In this document: positions 1-6,622 of the stretch, piece after piece
Layout: the number at the start of each line of letters is the position of its first letter
How positions within the stretch are numbered: the stretch's first letter is position 1
Assembly: GCA_027364995.1 (NCBI GenBank)
Contig: DAHXOG010000039.1
Span: 1 to 6,719 of the forward strand
Direction: 5' to 3'
DNA length: 6,719 nt
Source: Candidatus Mancarchaeum sp.
GTDB lineage: Archaea > Micrarchaeota > Micrarchaeia > Micrarchaeales > Micrarchaeaceae
Program-made: the position numbers and the translations under genes
The notes under the pieces: model-generated
What the model was told of the DNA's origin: nothing
The model's database searches: none
The model's input: only the letters and a program-made list of their open reading frames with translations

Positions 1-74
1 ATTGAAATGTCGTTTCAGCAGACTCTCTTCTCATCAAAGATCAGAAATACCTCGTATCATCACAAACGGCAAAT

Positions 75-1235
75 CTATTTTCTTTGGTCAATTGGCGTAT
101 AAGGTATATCAAGCTGCCCGTTATAATAGTCCAATGGCCTTATCAATCTATTATCCTGCCAATACTCCAACATGTGCGCGCACCATCCGGGGCTTCTGCT
201 CGCCGCAAATAATGGGGTGAATAAGGACTTAGGTATGCCTATATATGTATATACAGGACCGGAGAAGAAATCCACATTCGGCCATATGCCCTTGCTTTCG
301 CCAAGCTTGTCAATCATAAGTTTTTCCGCCTTTAAGGCTATTGCCGTAAGCGTCTGTACCTCCATGGTCGAGCCATTCTGTATATCCTCAAGGTATGCCT
401 TTATCACCTTTGCCCTAGGATCGTAGGTCTTGTATACCCTGTGCCCGAATCCCATTATTCTTTTCTTGCCGGCCAATGCGTCCTCTATGTATTTTTCGGT
501 ATTGTTGGGGTCGCCTATATCCTTCATCATATCCAATGCCTTTTCATCCGCACCGCCATGCAATGGGCCTTTAAGCGCGCATATTCCGGCGGTTATGGCG
601 GAATACAGGTCAGCCATTGTGGATCCTGCCACGATCGTCGAGAAGGTAGATGCATTTGAGCTGTGCTCCGCATGGAGTATCATCATCACATCAAGCATCT
701 TTGCCGCCTTCTCCTCGGGCTTCTTGCCAGTCATCATGTAAAGTATATTATACGCTATTCCCCTGCTGCTGTCGGGTTTGCTGTAACCCAAATTATTCAT
801 CATTGCGCCTATCGTTGCGACAACGCCGGCAATCCTTCCTATTATCTCTATGCTTTCTGCTATGTGCTCCTCGGAATCGTTCTGGTAAACCTTTTTTTCC
901 GAGAATGCCGGCATTGCGGACACTGCGGTCCTGAGAATATCCATTGGCAGCATTTTCCCATTTAGCGATTTCAATAGCTCGACAATGCCGTTATCCAATG
1001 CCATGCTCGATATAAGCCTTGCCTTAAACCCGTCAAGCTCGTCCTTTTTCGGGAGCCTTCCGTACAATATCAAATATGAAACCTCTTCGAAGCTGGAATT
1101 TTTTGCAAGGCTTTCTATTGAATAGCCCCTATACCACAGCCTGCCCTTTAAGCCGTCTACCTTGCATATCTTGGTCTCAGTGAAGTATACGCCTTCCAAA
1201 CCCTTAATTATTGTAGGAGTTGATGAATCTGCCAT
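75..1235 (-). CDS. gltA: Citrate synthase
   Basis: This enzyme condenses oxaloacetate with acetyl-CoA to give citrate and CoA, the entry step of the TCA cycle, in the cytoplasm. The 386-residue length fits the short citrate synthases of archaea and Gram-positive bacteria. The catalytic triad is visible: His226 in GPLHGGADEKA, His265 in MGFGHRVYK and Asp322 in NVDFFSG. Substrate-site elements are also present: HAEHSSNASTF at 188-198, Arg274 in YDPRA and Arg347 in ASRSPGW. The ATG start is preceded by TGTGAT in the Shine-Dalgarno position, and the stop is TAG. It diverges from the aconitase gene across 125 bp, so the two are probably co-regulated. The family also contains 2-methylcitrate synthases, which motifs alone do not exclude. 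No methylisocitrate lyase or prpD-like gene is present, and aconitase and malate oxidation genes lie alongside, so citrate synthase is the better call. Codon usage matches its neighbours. Confidence 0.95.
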   Translation of the reverse strand: MADSSTPTIIKGLEGVYFTETKICKVDGLKGRLWYRGYSIESLAKNSSFEEVSYLILYGRLPKKDELDGFKARLISSMALDNGIVELLKSLNGKMLPMDILRTAVSAMPAFSEKKVYQNDSEEHIAESIEIIGRIAGVVATIGAMMNNLGYSKPDSSRGIAYNILYMMTGKKPEEKAAKMLDVMMILHAEHSSNASTFSTIVAGSTMADLYSAITAGICALKGPLHGGADEKALDMMKDIGDPNNTEKYIEDALAGKKRIMGFGHRVYKTYDPRAKVIKAYLEDIQNGSTMEVQTLTAIALKAEKLMIDKLGESKGIWPNVDFFSGPVYTYIGIPKSLFTPLFAASRSPGWCAHMLEYWQDNRLIRPLDYYNGQLDIPYTPIDQRK

Positions 1236-1240
1236 AAAAT

Positions 1241-1246
1241 CACATA
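1241..1246 (-). promoter_or_regulatory. Shine-Dalgarno-like site of citrate synthase
   Basis: Read on the minus strand, the bases before the ATG are TGTGATTTT. GTGAT matches the 3' part of the archaeal Shine-Dalgarno consensus GGAGGTGAT. Its GTG lies at -8 to -6, the same register as in the aconitase and MQO genes, which supports this start. Confidence 0.45.
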
Positions 1247-1250
1247 CTAA

Positions 1251-1262
1251 TAACGTACGTTA
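1251..1262. promoter_or_regulatory. Perfect 12-bp palindrome, candidate operator
   Basis: TAACGTACGTTA is its own reverse complement over all 12 bases. The symmetry stops at both flanks (A at 1250, A at 1263). It lies between the TATA-like box and the start codon of citrate synthase. If transcription starts near 1241 (an inference), the site covers roughly -10 to -21, where archaeal repressors commonly bind to block initiation. It could serve the citrate synthase promoter alone or the whole divergent region. No binding protein is encoded in the window. A chance palindrome is possible, but the CG-containing core stands out in AT-rich sequence. Confidence 0.4.
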
Positions 1263-1271
1263 AATTTAATA
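1262..1271 (-). promoter_or_regulatory. TATA-like box for citrate synthase
   Basis: The minus-strand sequence TATTAAATTT is the AT-rich element best placed for an archaeal box A. Its centre is about 31 bases upstream of the ATG. With the usual spacing of about 25 bases to the transcription start, the mRNA would have a leader of only about five bases or none. The match to the archaeal TATA consensus is moderate. TTAAATTTAA (1260-1269) is itself palindromic, so its orientation rests on position, not sequence. Confidence 0.4.
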
Positions 1272-1308
1272 TCACTTTTCAATTTGGTTTTTGACCTAAA
1301 ATCAAAGC

Positions 1309-1336
1309 AAATTTTGCAATAGGTTATAAATTTTGC
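1309..1336 (+). repeat. 9-bp direct repeat AAATTTTGC, two copies
   Basis: AAATTTTGC occurs at 1309-1317 and again at 1328-1336, 19 bases apart start to start. The first copy is part of an 11-base inverted element, GCAAATTTTGC (1307-1317), just upstream of the aconitase TATA-like box. The second copy overlaps that box. Two half-sites about two helical turns apart could bind one regulator on the same DNA face, but in AT-rich DNA a chance repeat is quite possible. Confidence 0.25.
1324..1333 (+). promoter_or_regulatory. TATA-like box for the aconitase operon
   Basis: TTATAAATTT resembles the archaeal box A, and its centre is about 32 bases before the aconitase ATG. Typical spacing puts the transcription start near 1353-1356, giving a very short leader that would start within or just before the GGTG motif. 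A second AT-rich palindrome, GATATATC (1339-1346), is too close to the start codon to be the box. No comparable promoter was seen in the short gaps between the downstream genes, consistent with one operon. Confidence 0.5.
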
Positions 1337-1351
1337 CAGATATATCAAAAC

Positions 1352-1355
1352 GGTG
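1352..1355 (+). promoter_or_regulatory. Shine-Dalgarno GGTG of aconitase
   Basis: GGTG is followed by five bases (TTAAT) and the ATG at 1361. It matches the core of the archaeal consensus GGAGGTGAT. The same GGTG-plus-five arrangement precedes the MQO start, so both are probably genuine. Confidence 0.5.
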
Positions 1356-1360
1356 TTAAT

Positions 1361-4162
1361 ATGGCAAATGGGAATGAAAATTACGTTTCAAATTTTGAGC
1401 TAAGTTCGGGCAAGACAGTAGAGTATTACTCATTGCCAAAGCTTGAGGAAACCGGAATGGGTAAGATTTCAAGGCTCCCGTTTTCAATCCGCGTAGTTTT
1501 GGAGTCCTTATTAAGGAACGTTAATGGCGAAAGCATAACCATGGAAGACGTAAAGGGGCTAATGGCCTGGGATGCAAAAAATCCATCGGAAAGAGACGTG
1601 CCATTCATGGTGTCAAGGATACTCATGCAGGATTTTACGGGCGTGCCTGCAGTGGTGGACTTGGCAACAATGAGGCAGTACGTTGTCGATAATGGCATGC
1701 CTCCCGACACAATACAGCCACAGATAAATGTCGATCTTATAATAGACCATTCAGTCCAGATAGACGCTTTCAATACAATACAGGCCATTGAAATAAACCA
1801 GGAAAAGGAAATGGAAAGAAATAAGGAGAGATACAAATTTCTTAAATGGTCGAGCTCGGCATTCAACAATTTCAAGGTATTCCCGCCGTCTGCAGGGATA
1901 TGCCACCAAGTGAATCTTGAATACTTGGCCACCTGCGTCTCGTTGAAGCAAAGGGACGGCAAATACATCGCAATGCCTGATACCCTTGTGGGAACCGATT
2001 CGCACACCACAATGATAAACGGACTAGGCGTTGTCGGATTTGGCGTGGGAGGCATAGAAGCCGAAGCTGCATTGCTAAACCAGCCTGTTTCATTTTCAAC
2101 GCCTAAAGTGATAGGGGTTAAGCTAACAAACGAGCTCAAAGACGGAGTTACAGCTACGGACTTTGCGTTAACGCTAACAAGGATATTGAGGGATCACGGA
2201 GTAGTCAGCACATTCGTGGAATTTTTTGGAAACGGGCTAAAGAAGCTAACACTTCCGGATAGGGCAACTTTATCGAATATGTGCCCGGAATACGGCGCAA
2301 CGATAGCGATATTCCCTCCGGATGAGGAAACGCTTAGGTATATGGAGAGCACGGGCAGGAGCAAAGAGCAGGTGGAGTTGGTTAAAAAATACTACGAAGC
2401 CCAAAAATCTTTCGGCATAGACTATGAAAATGTAGAATTCAGCGATGTGATAGAGGTAGACCTTGGCTCTATAATACCAAGCGTCTCTGGCCCAAGCCAG
2501 CCTAAGCAGCAGATTCCATTGCAGGACATAAGGAAGGAGTTCAAGAACATATTCATGGATGGGAACTCTAAGCTCAAGGATGAAGAAAAGATAACGATGG
2601 AGGATTATACAAGATGGTCATCCGAGAGCGAAACGCCAGAAAATGGGGCCATAAAGAAAGCCGTAGTGAGCAATGACGGCGTAAAGCATGTGAAGCTAAA
2701 GTACGATGACGGCCATGAGGAGATACTATCCGACGGGGATGTGGTCATATCCTCAATAACGAGCTGCACCAACACAAGCAATCCATCAGTAATGGTGGCT
2801 GCGGGACTGCTAGCTAGGAATGCGCTTCAGAAAGGATTGAAGGTAAACACGCGCAAGGTAAAGACAAGCTTCGGGCCAGGCTCAAGGGTCGTAACAGAGT
2901 ATATGAAGGCTGCAAATCTTATGGAGCCGCTTGAGAAGCTTGGGTATGACCTTGTAGGCTACGGCTGCACAACATGCATAGGCAACAGCGGTCCATTGAT
3001 AGAGAAGCAGAGCGATGCCATAAACGAGCATAATATAGCAGTTGCTTCGGTGCTTTCGGGAAACAGGAATTTTGAGGCAAGGATACACAGGGACGTAAGG
3101 GCAAACTATCTTATGTCGCCGCCTTTGCTCATAGCATTCGGCATAGCAGGCACAGTGCTTATAGACCTCACAAAAGAGCCGCTGGGGAATGGATCTGACG
3201 GGAAACCGGTTTTCCTGAAGGACATATGGCCAAGCAACGAGGAGATAGCCAAAACAGTCCACGATGCCATAAAGGTTGAGATGTTCAACAAGGAGTATGG
3301 GGCCAATATATACGATGTAAACCCGTATTGGAATAAGCTGGACAGCCCGACAGAGAAAATCTATAAATGGGAGGAAAGCAGCACTTACATAAGGCTGCCG
3401 CCATTCTTCGAGAACCTAAAGCATGGCAACAATGAGCTAAAAAGCATAGAAAATGCAGCTGTGCTTGCTGTTTTCGGCGATTCCATATCGACAGACCATA
3501 TATCCCCTGCTGGCGCAATAGGCTCCAACAGCCCTGCCGGAAAATATCTCATCGAGCATGGGATCAAGCCCCAGGACTTCAATACCTACGGTTCAAGGAG
3601 GGGCAACCATGAGGTAATGATGAGAGGCACATTTGCGAACAACAGGATAAAAAACGTAATCATGAACGGCAAGGAGGGCGGATATACAATATACTTCCCT
3701 GACGGCAAAGAAATGCCGATTTACGATGCAGCCATGGAATACAAAAAATCAGGCACGCCATTAGTGGTTTTGGCCATGAGCGAATACGGTTCGGGCAGCT
3801 CCAGAGACTGGGCAGCCAAAGGACCGTCACTAATAGGCGTAAAGGCTGTCATAGCCAAAAGCTTCGAGCGCATACACAGAAGCAACCTGATAGGCATGGG
3901 TGTCCTGCCTCTACAGTTCCATAAGGACGAAGACTATAATACCCTGGCCATAGACTACACAAAGCCAATCTCGATAGAACTGCAAGATGATATGGCCCCG
4001 AGATCAGAGATAAGGATGAAATTCACCAGCAAAAAAACAGGCAAGGAGGAATCCACAAGCGTTACAAGCAGGATAGACACGCCTATAGAGCTGGATTACT
4101 ACAAATCAGGAGGCATACTGAACTATGTGCTGGAAAGGATATCCGGCCAAAGCTCTAAATAA
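1361..4162 (+). CDS. acnA: Aconitate hydratase, AcnA/IRP type
   Basis: This 4Fe-4S enzyme interconverts citrate and isocitrate through cis-aconitate in the cytoplasm. The cluster ligands are Cys469 in TSCTNTSNP and Cys536 and Cys539 in GYGCTTCIGNSG. Other family signatures are SAGICHQVNLE (177-187), GTDSHTTMINGLGVVGFGVGG (211-231), the swivel-domain motif GDSISTDHISPAG (706-718) and the active-site serine loop YGSGSSRDWA (809-818). Domain order is AcnA-like: three N-terminal domains, a linker, then the swivel domain. At 933 residues it is about 40 longer than E. coli AcnA or human IRP1. Most of the excess lies before the first cluster cysteine, in a charged segment at about 391-460. The start is set by the TATA/GGTG region just upstream. 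It heads an operon with MQO nine bases downstream. AcnA-like 2-methylcitrate dehydratase is the alternative, but nothing nearby supports a methylcitrate cycle. Confidence 0.97.
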   Translation: MANGNENYVSNFELSSGKTVEYYSLPKLEETGMGKISRLPFSIRVVLESLLRNVNGESITMEDVKGLMAWDAKNPSERDVPFMVSRILMQDFTGVPAVVDLATMRQYVVDNGMPPDTIQPQINVDLIIDHSVQIDAFNTIQAIEINQEKEMERNKERYKFLKWSSSAFNNFKVFPPSAGICHQVNLEYLATCVSLKQRDGKYIAMPDTLVGTDSHTTMINGLGVVGFGVGGIEAEAALLNQPVSFSTPKVIGVKLTNELKDGVTATDFALTLTRILRDHGVVSTFVEFFGNGLKKLTLPDRATLSNMCPEYGATIAIFPPDEETLRYMESTGRSKEQVELVKKYYEAQKSFGIDYENVEFSDVIEVDLGSIIPSVSGPSQPKQQIPLQDIRKEFKNIFMDGNSKLKDEEKITMEDYTRWSSESETPENGAIKKAVVSNDGVKHVKLKYDDGHEEILSDGDVVISSITSCTNTSNPSVMVAAGLLARNALQKGLKVNTRKVKTSFGPGSRVVTEYMKAANLMEPLEKLGYDLVGYGCTTCIGNSGPLIEKQSDAINEHNIAVASVLSGNRNFEARIHRDVRANYLMSPPLLIAFGIAGTVLIDLTKEPLGNGSDGKPVFLKDIWPSNEEIAKTVHDAIKVEMFNKEYGANIYDVNPYWNKLDSPTEKIYKWEESSTYIRLPPFFENLKHGNNELKSIENAAVLAVFGDSISTDHISPAGAIGSNSPAGKYLIEHGIKPQDFNTYGSRRGNHEVMMRGTFANNRIKNVIMNGKEGGYTIYFPDGKEMPIYDAAMEYKKSGTPLVVLAMSEYGSGSSRDWAAKGPSLIGVKAVIAKSFERIHRSNLIGMGVLPLQFHKDEDYNTLAIDYTKPISIELQDDMAPRSEIRMKFTSKKTGKEESTSVTSRIDTPIELDYYKSGGILNYVLERISGQSSK

Positions 4163-4166
4163 GGTG
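4163..4166 (+). promoter_or_regulatory. Shine-Dalgarno GGTG that fixes the TTG start of MQO
   Basis: GGTG immediately follows the aconitase stop TAA and is separated by five bases (TCAAG) from TTG at 4172. This spacing is identical to that before aconitase. TTG is the only plausible in-frame initiation codon between the upstream stop (4160-4162, same frame) and the FAD-binding GAGITG motif, so this site decides the start. Confidence 0.6.
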
Positions 4167-4171
4167 TCAAG

Positions 4172-5539
4172 TTGGAAGACTACTACGACCTTATAATAAT
4201 AGGGGCAGGCATAACAGGGTCAGCGCTAGCATATGTAGCCTCAAGATACTCAGGCATGAAAAACATACTGATAATAGAGAAATACGACAAGGTTGCGCCA
4301 CTAAATTCGGATTCAACTAACAACTCACAGACATTGCATTTCGGCGACATAGAAACGAACTACGCGCTTCCTGAGGCCAAGCACACAAAGGCTGCCGCCG
4401 AACGCGTGCTCAATTACGCAAAAATGTTGCCTGACGCCAAAGCATCCGAAATAATATCACCAGTACAAAAAATGGTTTTGGGCGTAGGCGAAGAGGAAAA
4501 CGAAAGATTGGAAAAGATATACTCAAAGGATATGAGGGAGCTTTTTCCGGGGCTCAAGAAAATAGGCGCAAGCGAGCTAGGCAAGATAGAGCCGAACACC
4601 ATAAAAGGGCGTGCAAAAGGCGAAACAGTCTCAGCGCTGCTCTCCGACAAGGGTTATATTGTAAATTTCGGCCTGTTGGCAAGGTCATTTTATGAAAATG
4701 CAGCCAATGCCGGAGTAAAATCCATATTTAACTGCCCGTGCATAGACGTAAAACCTATAGAAGACGGCCATGAGGTAATAACAAAGCAGGGCAGTTTCAA
4801 GGCAAGATTCGTAATATTTGCATCCGGCACATACAGCTTGTTTTTCGCAAAGAAATTGGGGTATGACAAGAATCTCTCCATACTATCCGTAGGAGGCGGC
4901 TTCTATATCGCTCCAAGAGTGCTTAACGGCAAGGTGTACAGGGTCCAGGCTGGCGGCATACCTTTCGCGGCAATACATGGCGATCCTGATATAACAAATC
5001 CGGGAATAACAAGGTTCGGCCCTACGGTATCGTTTCCTGTGGCATTGGAGGTAAGGAAAAGCGGCACGACATTGGACTATCTCAAAACATTCGATTTTGA
5101 CATACCTACAATACAAAGCCTTTTCAACATAGTGTCGAATAAGGACATACGCAGTATAATGAGGAAAAATGCCATATACCCATTGTCATTTATAGGAAAG
5201 TCGCTTTTCGTGAAGAATGAGGTATCAAAAATTGTACCGTCATTGACAGCAGACAAGATACATTTTGACAAGAATGTCGGCGGCATAAGGCCGCAAATAA
5301 TAGACGAGGACAAAAGGTTCCTGAGCATGGGAGCTTCCAAAATAAGGGGCAATAACATAATGTTCAATATAACGCCTTCTCCTGGGGCAACCTCAAGCCT
5401 GCAAAGCGCCATGGACGACATTGTTTACATATGCACGCTAATGGATATAAAATTGGACGAGGATAAAATGGAGAAAGAGCTCGGCAAATTCGATTACGAG
5501 CACCTAAAGGAAAAGATAAACGGGCACAAGCAGATATGA
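4172..5539 (+). CDS. mqo: Malate:quinone oxidoreductase (FAD-dependent)
   Basis: It is predicted to oxidise L-malate to oxaloacetate and pass electrons through FAD to membrane quinones, replacing or backing up NAD-dependent malate dehydrogenase. The N-terminus holds a Rossmann FAD site, IIIGAGITG (8-16), with acidic Glu36 closing the second strand. The signature TNNSQTLHFGDIETNY (49-64), the stretch QKMVLGVGEE (99-108), RFGPT (281-285), GGIRPQIID (370-378) and FNITPSPGATSSL (398-410) resemble, from memory, MQOs of the Helicobacter/Campylobacter group more than the longer E. coli-type Mqo. The 455-residue length also fits that group (about 450). No transmembrane segment or signal peptide is evident, so it is probably a peripheral membrane protein. 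Initiation is at TTG, supported by GGTG at 4163. It lies nine bases after aconitase and just before the threonine-synthase-like gene. A related 2-hydroxyacid oxidase such as L-2-hydroxyglutarate dehydrogenase is the main alternative. Confidence 0.82.
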   Translation: MEDYYDLIIIGAGITGSALAYVASRYSGMKNILIIEKYDKVAPLNSDSTNNSQTLHFGDIETNYALPEAKHTKAAAERVLNYAKMLPDAKASEIISPVQKMVLGVGEEENERLEKIYSKDMRELFPGLKKIGASELGKIEPNTIKGRAKGETVSALLSDKGYIVNFGLLARSFYENAANAGVKSIFNCPCIDVKPIEDGHEVITKQGSFKARFVIFASGTYSLFFAKKLGYDKNLSILSVGGGFYIAPRVLNGKVYRVQAGGIPFAAIHGDPDITNPGITRFGPTVSFPVALEVRKSGTTLDYLKTFDFDIPTIQSLFNIVSNKDIRSIMRKNAIYPLSFIGKSLFVKNEVSKIVPSLTADKIHFDKNVGGIRPQIIDEDKRFLSMGASKIRGNNIMFNITPSPGATSSLQSAMDDIVYICTLMDIKLDEDKMEKELGKFDYEHLKEKINGHKQI

Positions 5540-5557
5540 ACAATGCAATTAATGCAA

Positions 5558-5563
5558 GATGAG
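5558..5563 (+). promoter_or_regulatory. Weak Shine-Dalgarno-like site favouring the ATG at 5567
   Basis: AGATGA around 5557-5562 matches five of six bases of AGGTGA from the consensus. Its ATG core occupies the same -8 to -6 register as the GTG of the other three genes relative to the ATG at 5567. The earlier ATGs at 5543 and 5552 have nothing similar in front of them. This is a modest argument for the shorter protein. Confidence 0.3.
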
Positions 5564-5566
5564 AAA

Positions 5567-6619
5567 ATGAGGTATCATTTGGAGTGTACCCAATGCGGCG
5601 AATTATTCGATAGCGATTACAAATCTCAAATATGCGCCAAATGCGGAGAGGTATTGGAGGTAGTGTATAACGGCAGCATGCCAAAAATAAGCAGGATATC
5701 CGGATTTTGGGACATGGAAGCCATAATGCCTAATTGCAATTACATGCATCCATACCTTGGCAACACTCCTTACATAAAAGCCAGCGGAAACGATTCATTG
5801 CTTTTTAAGCTGGAATTCCTCAACCCAACCCATTCGTTCAAGGACAGGGGCTCTGCCATAGAAGTGGCAAAGGCAAAAGAGTATGGATTTGACGAGGTAG
5901 TATGCGCATCTACTGGGAATATGGCATATTCTATAACGTACTACTCTAAGCTTTACGGGATCAACACGAAAGTGTTCATAAGCGAAGATGCAAACAAGGA
6001 TAAAATAAACGACATAAAGTCGCTTGGCAACGCCAATATAACAAGGGTAAATGGCGATTTTTCCAAGGCGCAGGAACTTGCTATAAAATACTCAAAAAAA
6101 CATAAGGCATTCCTATGCGGCGATTATTGCTATAGAAAAGAAGGGCAGAAGTCCATAGCTTACGAGATAATGTACTCCAATACAAATACAAAAAACATAT
6201 TCGTGCCCGTAGAGAACGCCACGCTGCTCAGCGCAACTTACAAGGCGCTCGCGGAAATGAAATACCATAATAAAATATCATCAATGCCGAAAATAATAGC
6301 AGTGCAATCCGAAATGTGCAAGCCACTAGTATCAGCTTTCATTAAAAAAGCAGCAGTAAAATACGAGAAGCCCAGGACAAAGGCAGACGCAATAGCGGTT
6401 GGCTATCCAACGTATGGGGATGAAGGCATAGAAGCATTGAGGAGGGTTTCGGGCAATGCGGTTTCTGTATCAGAGAAATCGATGAGGTACGAGCAGAAGA
6501 AATTCTTTGAGGATTATGGGCTTATAGCGGAGCTGGCTTCCGTATCAACTATTGCAGCGTATAAAAATCTGAAGACAAAAGGATTGACAGTAGCAGTTAT
6601 AACTGGCTCAAATGTGTGA
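5567..6619 (+). CDS. thrC: Threonine synthase-family PLP enzyme with zinc ribbon
   Basis: Threonine synthase converts O-phosphohomoserine to threonine with PLP. From 5567 the protein has 350 residues. The frame is open to ATGs at 5552 and 5543 (358 residues, three bases after MQO). I prefer 5567 because a Shine-Dalgarno-like AGATGA precedes it and family members usually begin just before the zinc ribbon. Numbering from 5543: zinc-ribbon cysteines are 15, 18, 31 and 34; the PLP lysine is Lys100 in NPTHSFKDRG; CASTGN is at 121-126; EGQKSIAYEI is at 200-209. The loop normally reading GNAGN or GNGTL, which holds the PLP phosphate, reads ENATL (224-228), losing its glycines. The protein ends at ITGSNV, without the usual GLKD-like extension. 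The fold and PLP binding class are secure. The reaction is less so: it could be a diverged threonine synthase or a related enzyme such as a cysteate synthase-like paralogue. The link to TCA genes through oxaloacetate and aspartate is inferred. Confidence 0.8.
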   Translation: MRYHLECTQCGELFDSDYKSQICAKCGEVLEVVYNGSMPKISRISGFWDMEAIMPNCNYMHPYLGNTPYIKASGNDSLLFKLEFLNPTHSFKDRGSAIEVAKAKEYGFDEVVCASTGNMAYSITYYSKLYGINTKVFISEDANKDKINDIKSLGNANITRVNGDFSKAQELAIKYSKKHKAFLCGDYCYRKEGQKSIAYEIMYSNTNTKNIFVPVENATLLSATYKALAEMKYHNKISSMPKIIAVQSEMCKPLVSAFIKKAAVKYEKPRTKADAIAVGYPTYGDEGIEALRRVSGNAVSVSEKSMRYEQKKFFEDYGLIAELASVSTIAAYKNLKTKGLTVAVITGSNV

Positions 6620-6622
6620 GCA

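Noticed and set aside
1..34. Possible start of another minus-strand gene (ATG at 34-32, peptide MRRESAETTFQ running off the left edge), 40 bases after the citrate synthase stop.
   Set aside because: Only eleven codons are visible, there is no good Shine-Dalgarno match in the register used by the other genes, and no family can be recognised. It may be real but cannot be supported from this window.
35..74. Terminator for citrate synthase in its 3' flank.
   Set aside because: Read on the minus strand there are only short T runs (three T's) and no stable hairpin, so neither an archaeal oligo-T nor a bacterial type terminator is convincing.
2..220. Plus-strand open frame starting with TTG at the left edge.
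   Set aside because: Most of it is antisense to the conserved C-terminal part of citrate synthase, and the peptide shows no domain. It is a shadow frame.
1290..1306. TTTGA (1290-1294) and TCAAA (1302-1306) inverted arms with a 7-base spacer in the divergent region.
   Set aside because: Five-base AT-rich arms are expected by chance in this region, and the symmetry does not extend outward.
1339..1346. GATATATC palindrome as an alternative TATA box for aconitase.
   Set aside because: It lies 15-22 bases before the ATG, so a transcript started from it at normal spacing would begin inside the coding sequence.
1426..2139. Long minus-strand open frame (237 codons) inside aconitase.
   Set aside because: It lies entirely opposite the conserved aconitase coding sequence and gives a low-complexity, Ser/Thr-rich peptide without motifs. 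It is explained by the codon bias of the plus-strand gene.
1361..4162. Aconitase as an iron-responsive RNA-binding regulator (IRP-like moonlighting).
   Set aside because: The long AcnA/IRP architecture is present, but nothing in the window shows an RNA target or regulatory role. All catalytic and cluster residues are kept, so enzymatic function suffices.
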